Shown here in pieces: positions 24,136 to 35,149 of a DNA stretch of 64,000 nucleotides. This DNA is from Petunia secreta (Eukaryota > Streptophyta > Magnoliopsida > Solanales > Solanaceae). Position 1 is the first letter of the stretch, and each line of letters starts with the position of its first letter. Location: assembly GCA_029990175.1 (NCBI GenBank), contig JARKIP010000038.1:21769501-21833500 (forward strand). Direction: 5' to 3'. A model generated the notes under the pieces. The model was not told the DNA's origin. It saw nothing but the letters and a program-made list of their open reading frames with translations, and did not search any database. The position numbers were made by a program, and so were the translations under genes.

Positions 24136-24408
24136 AAAGTTAGTGGATGTCATTCTTGCAAACTATTTTAAGCGAAGTCCGTTAGGCAAACCATTGCCTA
24201 ATATAATGTGTCAAAGTTGTGTAATTCTCCCAACTTTTTTCCGTAGTTTAGTTCAAAATTTCAAAATGTTTTCCAATGACTAGTTATTAAAAATGTGCAT
24301 TTTTAAAATTTGGCTATTTTTCTAAAAGTTTGTAACTATAAGTGTTTCTTTTGAGTGACTTAAAAACTGACTAGTCATCAAATGTCACAAGACATCCGGA
24401 AGAAGCTA

Positions 24409-24683
24409 CTTCCTCCATCCCAATTTATGTGGCACTATTTGACCGGATACGGAGTTTAAAAAAATAGAGGTTGACCTTGTTAAGTATCAATTTTACCCTT
24501 GAAAAAGTAAGAGAGAGAAGATTTGAGTAATAAAAAAGTTGTTGGTAGGTTTAAAAGTATGTAGGGCCCAACAAGGATAAAATAGAGATAATGCATAAAA
24601 TAGTTGTCAAATAAGGAAAAGTGTCACTTATTTTGGGACAAACAGAAAAAGAAATGGTGTCACATAAATTGAGACGGAGGGAG
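24409..24683. mobile_element. Stowaway MITE, copy 1
   Basis: A 275-bp element has inverted ends CTTCCTCCATCC...GACGGAGGGAG and TA on both sides (24407-24408, 24684-24685), the Tc1/mariner target duplication. It is the same family and exactly the same length as the copy at 54494-54768. It is non-coding; the open frame reading out of it at 24621 is incidental. Confidence 0.93.
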
Positions 24684-25812
24684 TATATGCTAAGTATTAT
24701 CTACAACCTAGATCCAATGTCCTACTTAATCGCAAAATTTTTAGAAATAGAACACTATGACGCTATTCTCATATTTTTTGCCCTCATTAGTAAACTCTTA
24801 TATTGTTAGCCCTCATCACTAAACTTCCGGGCAAAAATCTTTGGTGGGTCCTAACGAGATCACCAAATTTTTTTTAACTAAAATGAGTTTCTTCTAGAGG
24901 CCAAAAATTGTGATGAGCGCCAAAAATTGTCTTCATTTAGACACTCGAGCCAACGGGACGAGTTCAAATTTTAGATTTAGAAGTTTGAATTATACTAATC
25001 AAATTTTTGTATTCAATATATTTTTGACAAGAGGAACCAAGGTAGGGTATTGGAACAAATGACTAATATTTTTATTAACTGAGAATAAATTTTATCAATA
25101 TAAATAAATATTACTATGTTACAACCAAATTCAGAAACAAGAAATTTAACGAATTGCAAAATCTAATTCCTAAGGGATTTTGGTTAGAAAAATCCTCGAA
25201 CAGAATCTGAGAGTTTAAGAAGATGATAACAATGAGGGAGAAGGAGAATTCAGAGATACAGCAGAATGATTTCCAGTACTCAACTCAATTTCTGGATAGA
25301 TTCATACAAATGGGATTTTCCCCTTTTAACTACTTCTCAATCCCTAACTAACTCATTAGCAGCTTAACTAACTATAGCCACATCAGCGTAACTAATCGAA
25401 TACTTCCAAACAACGTCGCTTACGAAGCTAAGGACTGATTCTAATTCATTTAACTATACAACAGAGTTGCAACTTATTATTTAAACTACTAAAGGACAGT
25501 GTTGGACTTATTCAAATTCTTGTTATATATTTGGCACATAACAAATACTCCCATGAAATCATTCTTGTCCTCAAGGATGCATTAGTCCACTTGGATCAAA
25601 TGGAAAGTGTGAAAATCTAATTGCCAAAGAAGTATGAATCAGTAGCTGCAATAAGGCATATCTACTAGAAATATCAAACTTTAGAACCAGGTCTTTCTAG
25701 ACCAGATCAGCATGTGGTTTCAGTCTAAAATCCTCCATAGTAGAAGGAAGATCTTGGTCGGAAGAAGCCTTAATCCCTGGCATACCATTAATTTGTTTGT
25801 ATATTTCACCAA

Positions 25813-26340
25813 CTAGATGACTTGAGTTCTCAACATAGCAAAAATCAGGTCACAGATTAGGATTTTTGCATTGAAACCTGCAATCAAATGATCACTAACG
25901 AACACTTTAATTCCCAGAAACTTAAAGCAGTAGCTCAAAGGCTCATCCAATTGAAAGATCCAAACAATACCCTCACCACATGCACTTGCCAAAAACTGTG
26001 CATTGGGTGAGAACTCAATTTCTATGACAATTTTCCCATACACTTTTAGATCATTAAAATTCAGTGGGGGAAGCCTTTCGTTTGCATCCGCCAAATTTGA
26101 TTCCATAAACAAAAGGGACTCCAATTCAACAGTAGCTTCTTTGGTATAATCCTTGGCTTCGAGGATAAATTCTGAAAGAGGAAGTTCAACTCCTTTGGGG
26201 TCAAATGGGCATAGCACAATCCCACCACTTGTCTCAAATGCCAACTTTGTAGTGTTATATGTATTGCTTGGCACCATAGGAATGTATTCGAGTACAAATT
26301 CTTTGCAATGTTGAAGATAGAAAGACAAAGGAGGCTTCAT
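25813..26340 (-). CDS. WD40-like protein fragment carried inside the LTR element
   Basis: An open frame of 175 codons starts at ATG 26340. The C-terminal half contains EIEFSPNAQFLASACGEGIV followed by WIFQLDEP, which resembles one WD40 blade, and a weaker second blade ending KILICDL. The N-terminal half (about residues 1-105) is not recognised. No RT, integrase or RNase H motif is present. It occupies the place where pol should be, between primer site and polypurine tract, so it looks like captured host sequence. Expression is unknown; two blades alone would not form a propeller. Confidence 0.45.
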   Translation of the reverse strand: MKPPLSFYLQHCKEFVLEYIPMVPSNTYNTTKLAFETSGGIVLCPFDPKGVELPLSEFILEAKDYTKEATVELESLLFMESNLADANERLPPLNFNDLKVYGKIVIEIEFSPNAQFLASACGEGIVWIFQLDEPLSYCFKFLGIKVFVSDHLIAGFNAKILICDLIFAMLRTQVI

Positions 26341-26601
26341 TTCACATGATATTAATCATAAATATGCAGAGGTCATAGCTTGTGACTTGCCCATAGCATC
26401 ATTTTTACAAAGCTTCACCATTGTATAAATTTTTTCAATATTCCATGATTCCTCTAGGCTTAGCTTGATATTTTGTTGTCCGTTCAGACATGAAATTACT
26501 GGATGCTATGCTAAAGGAAGTTCTTGACTCTTATGTTCAGATGGAACGCTAACCTTTTATCAAACACATGGGGCGCGATCATCATATAACTCTTCATGGT
26601 A

Positions 26602-27059
26602 CTACCATCTTCTTCCAATAAATTCTATTAGAGAGCCATATTCCCCTTCATTGAATTGTTCCAGATTCCTACCAATTTGACAATCAACTACCACATTATT
26701 ATTTTCTTCACCAACATTGAAATTTTTGGCCCATTCGAGATTAATAGGCGTCAGGTTATTGCTATTTCCAACAAGGACATGGAGCTCTTGGCCCTTTTCA
26801 GATATCCATGATTTTGTATCTTCTTGTGTGTTCTTGACTTCTCTTGATACCCACTTCACTGGAACATCATTCAAACGGCCACTGAAAGAAATGAAGACAG
26901 CCTTTTCTTCATTTCATCCATAGATTGGGCTTGTCTTTCCTCCCAAACTTTTTGTTGTTTATCCCATGCCTGCTCAATGGTGGTCCTAAAATCTTGGGTT
27001 GAATACTTCAAACTATCAACTTCGTGACGCAAATCAGAATATCTTGTGGATTCTGCCAT
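26602..27059 (-). pseudogene. gag-like start and adjoining frame in the LTR element
   Basis: ATG at 27059, about 22 bp after the primer site, opens a 62-codon frame beginning MAESTRYSDLR and rich in Gln, Glu and Lys, as in the amino end of some gypsy Gag proteins. It stops near 26871. A second frame, 26602-26874, follows in another phase with no recognisable family. Together they suggest a truncated or frameshifted gag; no zinc knuckle is visible. Confidence 0.5.
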
Positions 27060-27497
27060 TGTTACTGACCGAGGACGAATGGATCTAATACCAAAATGTT
27101 ACAACCAAATTCAGAAACAAGAAATTAAACGAATTGCATAATCAAATTCCTAAGGGATTATTGTTAGAAAAATCTGTAAATAGAATCTGAGATTTCAAGA
27201 ATATGATAACGATGAGGGAAAAGGTTAGAGAAACATGAGAAAGATTTCCATTACTCAACTCAATTTCTGGATAGATTCATACAAATGGGATTTCCATTTT
27301 AACTACTCCTCAATCCCTAACTAACTTCTTAACATCTTAACTAACTACAGCTACATCAGCATAACTAACCAGATACTTCCAAACGACTTTGCTTAAGAAA
27401 GCTAGACGACACCGTTGCAACTTATTATTCAAACTACTAAATGACAATGTCGCGACTTATTCAAATTCTAGTTATATATTTGGCACATAACATACTA

Positions 27498-29236
27498 AGA
27501 ATGAAGTTTTGATTTTGACAGTCTAAAGTAGAATCTTTAGTAGCCCGACCATTGAGACTGGACTATGGTGTTCGACAACATCCTTAATCTAACACTCTGA
27601 AATCATCGAGATCATGTTGTAATCTCTGTAGTTTATCCTCCATGACCACCGCACTATTTTCCATGACCAAATCTTTTTCCTCTCTCTGAAAGTTGCATAG
27701 CTTACTTCCTTATCAAACTTTTCTAACATAACTCCTCCATGGTTTAGGTTCCCATGAGGGATACCCATTTCGCTCATATATTCGATCGAACTGCCTTTTA
27801 TTCTTCGATCCATGGAAAGATATAGTCTAGGGTTTTAGAATTATTTATATGAAGTATGCAGGAAAGGGATCACTTGGTCTAAAAACTTCAAAATAAAGGA
27901 TTGATTATTGTTTTATTGGAACGATTCATGGCACATATGCTTTAAAAGCCCTCCTAATATGACTAAAAACTGTTTTAAAGTCTTCCCGACTCCCAAACAC
28001 ATTGTCTTCCTCGAATTATATATCCACATTTATTTTTTGGGATCATCCAACCACCTATCAAATGGCACGAGGGATTTCTCTCAAATTTTTGTAAAAGTTT
28101 AAGGTACCGTCGCGGCTTGTTAGTCTGTAAGACACATCGTTCATCCAAGTATACACTGCGGTTCCATAGTCTGGGCCAAACTCTTTTCCCATTTTCTTTG
28201 AGAAAATTGGCTTTTCCATATCTTTCGTCTCCTCCTATAATTTTCCATTCTTACCATGATTTTTTTATTGTTCTTTCCTCATTGTGTCTCTCGTCAGTGT
28301 TAACTGCGATGATCTCTTTCGGTTCATCATCTGAACATTTTTAAAGGAAGAAAGAATGGAAATGAAAAAGGAGGAGGTGGTAAAGTCAGAGAGAACAAGC
28401 CCTTTGTTTCATAAGAGATTGAGAATGGGAGTTAAATGCCATTCATAGAAGTTGAGACTTCTTTTCACAAATTCAGACCGAATATTAACAAAAAGATAAA
28501 ATATACCAAGAAAGTGAAGATAAGGGATTAATCTTCCGTTGTAGAAATATCATTTGGTAGTAGGTTAGTGGGTATCAAAAGGATCACGTCCTTAAAGAAG
28601 CTTATGAACACGAGCATTAATTGGATAAAGTTTGTCCGGCCAGTTATAGAATGGTTAGTATTTGTAGTTGAAAATTCTTCAGTGAGCGATCATATCGCAG
28701 CTGAAACTTCATAAGTTTTGCTTATTCCACAAATCTTAGTGCAATCACGATGGGTGTCTTCATAGTGTTTGGTGCTTCAACAGGCTTAAACTTCTATCTG
28801 TCACCAAACAGGCTTAAACTTCTTTCTGTCAGCATTGCAAACATCAATATCAAACAGGTGGAATGTGATATATTCGACTAATTCATATTGCACATCAATT
28901 GATCATGTCGTATAAATAGTTTTGGCCGATATGACTTACTTCCATCATGGCTTTGTTGTTGTTGTTGTTCTAAATGAAATAGGAGTACATTTTAACTTGT
29001 GCTTGGGCTATATTCTTATAATGTCAGTATAATTTTCATTTGCTTACTCTCCACTTAATGTTCGAATCCAAGAGATTAATGAACGAGAGAATATATGATA
29101 ATCAAATTAATTCTCCTTAGACCGTCGATCGTTGGCATTTTTTACAAGATGGGACACATATAATAGGAGTAATTGATATACATAAGAACCGTTCGACAGA
29201 ACTCGTGGTGATATATGTAGTGAAAGAACGAGGGGC
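27498..29236. other. intergenic region between LTR element and LHCB4
   Basis: No gene could be supported. The minus-strand frame 27589-27813 (74 codons, ATG start) and protein-like composition on the minus strand around 28250-28340 are unassigned and could be gene remnants. Positions just below 29236 would be the LHCB4 3' UTR; a poly(A) signal was not fixed. Confidence 0.35.
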
Positions 29237-30639
29237 TTAGGAGAAGAAGCCGAAAGTGTCGAAAATGGTTGTGTGAAGTGGATCACTCAGGTGGGTAGCC
29301 CAGTTGTTGAGTGGGCCTTTGCCTGTAGCAGCAGCTTGGACTGCAAAGCCCAAGAAAGCAACCATGGCTAAACGAGCATGCTTGATCTCTGCAAGTTGAA
29401 GGGTGGCCTTTTTCTCTGGGTCTGCAGCCAAGTTCAATGGGTCAAAGCTTCCACCAGGGTAAAGCCTCTTCTCAGTGTCAAGTTCTGAATTTCTTTGGAA
29501 TTCAATGTATCCAATCACCAAGACCTCAATCCAGATCAATGTTGTAATAGAAAATGGTAGTGGTTGCCCCAAGTAGGTTGATCCCTCTACTAGCTCAACC
29601 TGTCAAATTATTCAACACTTTCAATGATAACACTATCTTTTCATGACAATGAAACGTTTTATACACTATATCATGTCAAAAAGATAATTACACGTAACTA
29701 TGTGTAATTAATCCAATTGGTATCTTGAACAGCAATAAGCAAGTAACATTGTGCTGATAAGTTAAAACACTTTTTCCAAAAATACAAAACGTTTCTAGTT
29801 GAAACAAGTCATATAAAGAGCTCTTCTGCTTTTATAGAATTTAAATCTTTGTTCTTCAAAAAAGCACACGACATCTCAAATGTAAACAAATTCCCAGTCT
29901 AAGAGAAGACATATAGTCGAAATAAGTTCAAATGACACGAGCTTGTTTATCACTCTACTCACCAATGAAATTAGTATAACCAAACAACGAATGATCCAAA
30001 GGATGGCCTAATATTTTTAGAAATAGTAAATGTCTTGGTCCATTATTATGATTCATGTCACTAGAAGTTTTCAGATGTTTTATTTTGCAAGAATGGAGAT
30101 TCTCATAATATTATTAAACATTAATGTGCAAGTAGTACCTTTCCAGCATCTTGCCATGTAATACCAGTGAGCCATTCTACAGTCAAAGCACCAAGAGTAG
30201 CCAACATAGCCCACCTACCATGGATCAGCTCACATTCTCTAAACCTCTGCAGCCCAAAAACCTCACTATAAGGCTGAAATGGTGTTGATTTAACATCAGC
30301 AGTCTCAGTCCTAGTCCCAATAACATCACCAGCGATGTTCTTGGCCAAGTTCTGGTCCAATGAGTCCAAATCATATTGTAAGTACTCAACTGGTTTGCCC
30401 AAACCAAATGGATCAAAACCATAGTCTCCAACTAAACTACCATCAAGATATTCTGGGGCCTTAGCTCCTGGATACCATAAAGGTCTATCTGTACTAGGCT
30501 TTGATGAGAACTTCTTAGGTGCAGCCTTTTTCGGCCCGAACCCGAATCTGGCTTGGACTTTCCCCGAGCCGGAGTTGATCTCCGGTAGGCGGGTTCCGAT
30601 GAATGAGGATGTAGCTGCAGCTGTGGTGGTGGCAGCCAT
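29237..30639 (-). CDS. LHCB4: chlorophyll a/b-binding protein CP29 (LHCB4), photosystem II minor antenna
   Basis: Two exons, 30139-30639 and 29237-29599, joined across a 539-bp GT-AG intron, give 287 residues, the usual CP29 length. ATG at 30639 opens a Ser/Thr/Ala-rich plastid transit peptide; the RFGFG sequence at about residues 31-35 marks the expected start of the mature protein. The first membrane helix carries the ECELIHGRWAML chlorophyll-binding motif (about 135-146) and the last helix EIKHARLAMVAFLGF in exon 2, with WYPG and YGFDPFGL upstream. The C-terminus LNNWATHLSDPLHTTI is full length, unlike the shortened LHCB4.3 type. CP29 sits in the thylakoid membrane, binds chlorophylls and xanthophylls, links LHCII trimers to the photosystem II core and helps energy dissipation. 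No disruption was seen. Confidence 0.97.
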
Positions 30640-30870
30640 GTGTAATTATTTTTTGAGTTGGTTTTTGGTTTTTGAGTGAGTTTGTGTGTTGAAGCCTTGA
30701 AGGATATAGACGTGAAGTAATTTGGCTATTTGGTGAAGGGGACATAGATTTTTGGTGTTGCATGGGATTATCTGATGTGGAGCATTATGGGCGTTTGATG
30801 AGAGAATAAAATCCATCTGACGGCTGGAAATTTAAGGACTTATCTTATTCTTATCTGGTTATGGATGTAT
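30640..30870 (-). promoter_or_regulatory. LHCB4 upstream region with I-box-like motifs and TATA
   Basis: Reading on the minus strand, a TCTATATCC TATA-like element lies at about 30702-30709, some 65 bp before the ATG. A GATAATCC I-box-like motif is at 30765-30772, and two GATAAG motifs fall within 30840-30858. GATAA motifs are known in light-responsive LHC and RBCS promoters. The assignment is by motif only. Confidence 0.4.
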
Positions 30871-31884
30871 TGTGATTTAACTGGTCCATTAAAGGACATG
30901 TAGGATTCTAGTGGTTGACATGTAATGTTGCAGATTGAACTATGGTGAGTAGCTACAATTCTAGTATTCTAGATAGATGAGAGCTGGGATTGGTGGACTT
31001 CTGATTTGAGCAATCAAAGTAGATATGGTTCAATACTGACATTCTCTCCTTTCTATCAATGGATTGCAAACAAAACTTCAACAAGCTAGGCTCATTAACT
31101 TAGTCTTGAGAATTTGGTTATAGACCATAAAGAATTCACCGAGACCTATAGTCTACTGATACTCGTGGAAGTAGGCTTATAGTCTAGTGATATTTGTGTT
31201 CATACAATAGATGTGGGTTCAATTCTCATTGTCCCTCTCTCGATTATCATCATCGTATTGGTGTGAGACATGATATTTAGAAGTTTCAAAATTGTCATAA
31301 AGAACTAAGCAGCTACTGGACAATGTGGTAAAAGGTGCTGTTATCTCCACCTTTGTCTCGCACATACGAACCTGCTGCAAATAACCATTAGTCCTCGTCT
31401 ATGAAACGCCAAAGCTCTTATGCTTTCCCGAAAGACTTCTCAGAACCTACTGACTCGAGCTCGAACTCAAATTTTAATTTGAACACTCGAGCGTAATAAA
31501 ATCCCTGGACTAGTAAAGCTTCCCAAGATTTAACTTCCTGTGGCACAATAATCATCGAGTAGTTGATTAAACAGGATGTTCCACATCATGCTTGAATGAC
31601 ATAAAAGAAACGTCTATAGCTTAACAAGCCAAAATAGTTTCCATGTATCGTCGACCTTCCTTTGAACTCATCGAACACAACAAGGCCACAAAACATAGCA
31701 GGAGAAAAAAAACAAAGAACAACCATTAGCTGCTTCAAGAATGTAAAAATATGGTGAGAAACGTATCAACACTTGCTGGTAATGACCAGCAAACTGTATA
31801 TTTTCAAATGTTCAAAGAAATATATACAAACAAATAGAATGCCTAGTATGTACAACCTACGTACCTAACCTATAGTATTCTTCA
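30871..31884. other. intergenic between LHCB4 and the RING gene
   Basis: AT-rich sequence with no coding frame recognised. The part below 31885 should include the 3' UTR of the RING gene. Confidence 0.35.
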
Positions 31885-34455
31885 TCAATAATGAGGATGA
31901 TAAGAAACAAGTGTTGGATCAGGATAGACAACTGGCAATTTTTCGATGTACATGAGAAGCCTCTTCATATTTTCCCTTGTTATTGAGGACAAGTCTTTGA
32001 TATCATAAATGTTGGTGTAGATCCAAAGCTCTCCAGAATCCACCCTTTTGAGACTATCTCGACAGAAAGGGCATGACTGAGATCGGGCACGCCTAAAGCA
32101 ATCATACAACATAGACAAATTATGTAAGTAAATAAGCTACTATAGAACACAGAAAATGAGAATCTAGTGTTTGCAGATGCAAATATAACAAGGATTTCCT
32201 GTTTTCTCTCTTAATCCATAAGCCCTAAGCAGAAGACCTTAAGCAATCCAAGAATAGATTCTATTCACACTTTTTTCTGTCTGGGATGCTTCAACTATTC
32301 TCTTTCAGAGTACGTTTAACAGAATTACCCTTTCAGACAGTTGAATCGAAATTGTCAAAACGCTTTATCTCACCAAGACAGTCTACAAGGAAATGCTTCA
32401 CCATTTGATTTTGTTACTGATTGCAGGATCTATGATAAAAGTAGCCCCAAAAGTATATCAAACCCATGTTATCTTTAACAAAGACATGTGTAAAACACTT
32501 CCATACTTGTCCGAGGTATTGATCAAATTAGGTACTTCTCTATTTCCATTTTTCTAAAGCAACGATTTTCCTTAAATCATTTGTTTTGTTGGACCACAAA
32601 ATTTAATGGAAATTCAAATTTATGAGCATCCGCTTACATTATATGTGCCCACCGTTAAAGGAAGGATGTATCCATCGTTAAAGGAGGGATTCATCCTAAC
32701 CACACACACAAGCAAAACAGAGAATATGCAATGATCCTGACGTTAACACTACTTCAGTGCTCAAAGCTTCAAGTTTAATGTTCTTTTTGGTTCCTGCCTT
32801 AGAACACATGACACTGTATGTAGGATGTTAGCTACACGCAAGGTCAAAAAAGTAACAGTCACAGAGATTGGTTATGCTTACTTAAAAAAAGACAGTTTGC
32901 ATGAAGTAACAGAAAGTGGGAAATGTAACAAAATCACAGAACTTGGCTCACCAGTTTCTATAACACTTCATGCATAAAGAGTGATTGCAGGTGGGCAAGA
33001 CAACCTTCGTGTCCATCTCCATGCAGATACCGCATTCCTCTGCCCTCTCTATTTCGATTTCAGACAACTTGCCTTTGTTCATCTCATCTCCTCTTCTGTA
33101 TTTGGTTTCACATATCTCTCGCTGCTTCCTATCTTCAATGTCAGTAATTCCCCTTTGAAGTTGCAATAAAGAGGGAAATATAACACCTATTACAATGATA
33201 ACCCAATTCAATGAACATCCTACCTTTTATAAAACTAAAGAAATTGATATGCTCCACATCATACAAAACCACAGAATTTAAGGTATACACGCCATCAACG
33301 TATCTTTAACACTATCAGGTCACCACCATTACCTGTTGTAGCAAGTAATCTGCCTTATGTTCAAGATTACACATTACACTTTTTATGGAGGCTTACCTGT
33401 AGATATATTTTGGTGATTTGACAGTTTAAAAAGTTCTAAAATTGACTGTATACATAACTTAAACTCTAAACTAAGTAATTGAGGAGACTACTAAGAACAT
33501 CCAAGTTGACTCACCATAGAATTGTTTTATACTAGCTTTTCTCTCATGAATATACATGCTTGTCTTACCATCCTCATAACCCTGCAATAAAACATCATAT
33601 ACTTAACTTTCATGACCACAATACAACAAACCGCGCATCACGATTGGAAAAGTTACCTTATAAATAAGGATCCTAAGCAATCCTAAAGCACCAGCGAGGT
33701 GACAATCAGTCCACTGAACAAGAAACAGAAAAATATGAGCACAGGGACTGTAGGAGAGTCTCATCTGAAGGCTAGCACCATCATATTCTCTTGGATAATC
33801 TGAAGCCCTGTATATCTCAAGAAAACCAATCATGACCAAATATCCTAAAGATAAATTTTGGAATATTTTAGCAAAAATGGCACATAGTTTTAGAAGTACA
33901 ATAAATTCAGTACTAAGAACTTTAAGAGCTCAACCCATCAAGTTCAAATACTGGACCGTCTATATTTTTGCCACTAATCATACTCTAAACACACTAACAC
34001 TAACATACCCAATATGATTCCACAAGTGGGGTAGGGAGAGGGTGGGGTCTAAGCAGATATTACCGAGGTAAAGAGACTGTTTCCGATAGACCCTCGACGT
34101 ATCAGCAATCATCATTTGCATAAAAGTAATAAGTTAAAATACCAATAATACAAAAAGATAACTGATCTTAAGAATCAAATATCAGAAGAATCAAGAAGTG
34201 GGGCCCAGTTACTCTTATCCATTTAGTAATTCAATCCTTAATTAAGCAAAACAATTCTAAACATCCAAATTAAGGGTCTTAATGATTCAAGAATTCCCTG
34301 ATCACTGATCAAGAAGATGTTAAAATCATAAACTTCTATATTAAAACATAAATATAAAGTAGTGTAAAGAGGGAATAAAGAGAGACATACAGAGTATTAG
34401 CATGTTGAATATCAGCTTCAAGAGCTTTTAATGAATCTTTAAAAGACTTCTTCAT
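31885..34455 (-). CDS. RING-type E3 ubiquitin ligase, AIRP2-like
   Basis: Five exons with GT-AG introns were assembled by hand: 34391-34455, 33657-33807, 33515-33581, 32952-33186 and 31885-32092, giving 241 residues with phases that close exactly. The product follows Arabidopsis AIRP2 closely: N-terminal MKKSFKDSLKALEADIQHAN, the region MRLSYSPCAHIFLFLVQWTD and a C-terminal C3HC4 RING at residues 146-183 (CGIC, CNHSLCMKC, CPFC with all eight zinc ligands). Arabidopsis AIRP2 is a cytosolic RING ligase acting positively in abscisic acid and drought responses; the same role here is inference. The 859-bp fourth intron splits the RING, interrupting the Trp codon before RARSQS. Short frames within this span are exon fragments. 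Confidence 0.93.
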
Positions 34456-35149
34456 CACCCCTTTATTTCCAATATTCCCATTCAACAAACAAATAATATT
34501 AATATTCTAAAGTATACTTCCAATAAATATGTCAAATAAAATCTATATTAGCTCATCATCAAGACTCTGTTATATTCTGTTATGAGTGGAAAATTTTGGG
34601 GAGCAAAAGCATGAAGCGTTTGTTCGGCAAAAATTCTGGAGGGTGGGGGAGGTGGTTGGAGGGGGGCCTCACACTGAAGCTGTTCACTAAGAGTCAAGAT
34701 TTTCGCTTGTACCGCACGTTTCTTCTAGAGTTTCTCTTTATCAAGTGTGTGTCTGATGGTTTTTTCTACAAGAAACAAAGAGTTATTCTTGTCATTACAA
34801 ATTTGCCCTTCTTTTTTACTTCCTTCAGTGGGTCGTTTGGTTAAGAAATTAAGGAGTTGCTTGGTTTAAAGATAAGTTATGCCGGGATTAGAAATGCATG
34901 TCTATTAGTTATGAAGTTATTAGTGATGCATGTACTAATTATATGAAGATTAATAATTTGGGGATTAGTTATGCAGGTATAAGTAATGTCGCAATTGTAA
35001 TGCAGGAATTATTTTTGTTGAATCATTATTATATTACAAATTAACATCATTGTAAAAGTTAAAATATGTGTTATTCTTTTAAAAAATATACTGTACTTAT
35101 TATTCTAGAGAAGACCCAAATCGACCTTTTCTTTTTTTCCTCATAAGAA
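34456..35149. other. RING gene upstream region and MITE-like sequence
   Basis: No gene seen. The 34456-34600 part is the probable 5' UTR and promoter of the RING gene. From about 34825 a GGTCGTTTGGTTAAG...GGGATTAG block resembles the MITE-like sequence near 21150 and 23280. Confidence 0.35.

Larger units (their letters stand above)
25117..27492 (-). mobile_element. compact non-autonomous LTR retrotransposon with unusual coding cargo
   Basis: LTRs of 427 bp (25117-25543) and 396 bp (27097-27492) start TGTTACAACC and end GGCACATAACA. The 5-bp duplication TACTA is perfect (25112-25116 and 27493-27497). On the minus strand a TGGTATTAGATCC primer site (27081-27093) follows the 5' LTR and CATGGGAGTATT precedes the 3' LTR as the polypurine tract. 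Only 1.55 kb lies between the LTRs. It starts with a short gag-like frame and then holds sequence not recognised as pol. Gypsy-like affinity is inferred from the short gag and the tract before the 3' LTR. Confidence 0.9.

Noticed and set aside
29453..29470. Possible shortened FDPL motif in the LHCB4 second exon
   Set aside because: YPGGSFDPL-type variants occur in light-harvesting proteins; the frame and length are normal, so it is not evidence of a defect.
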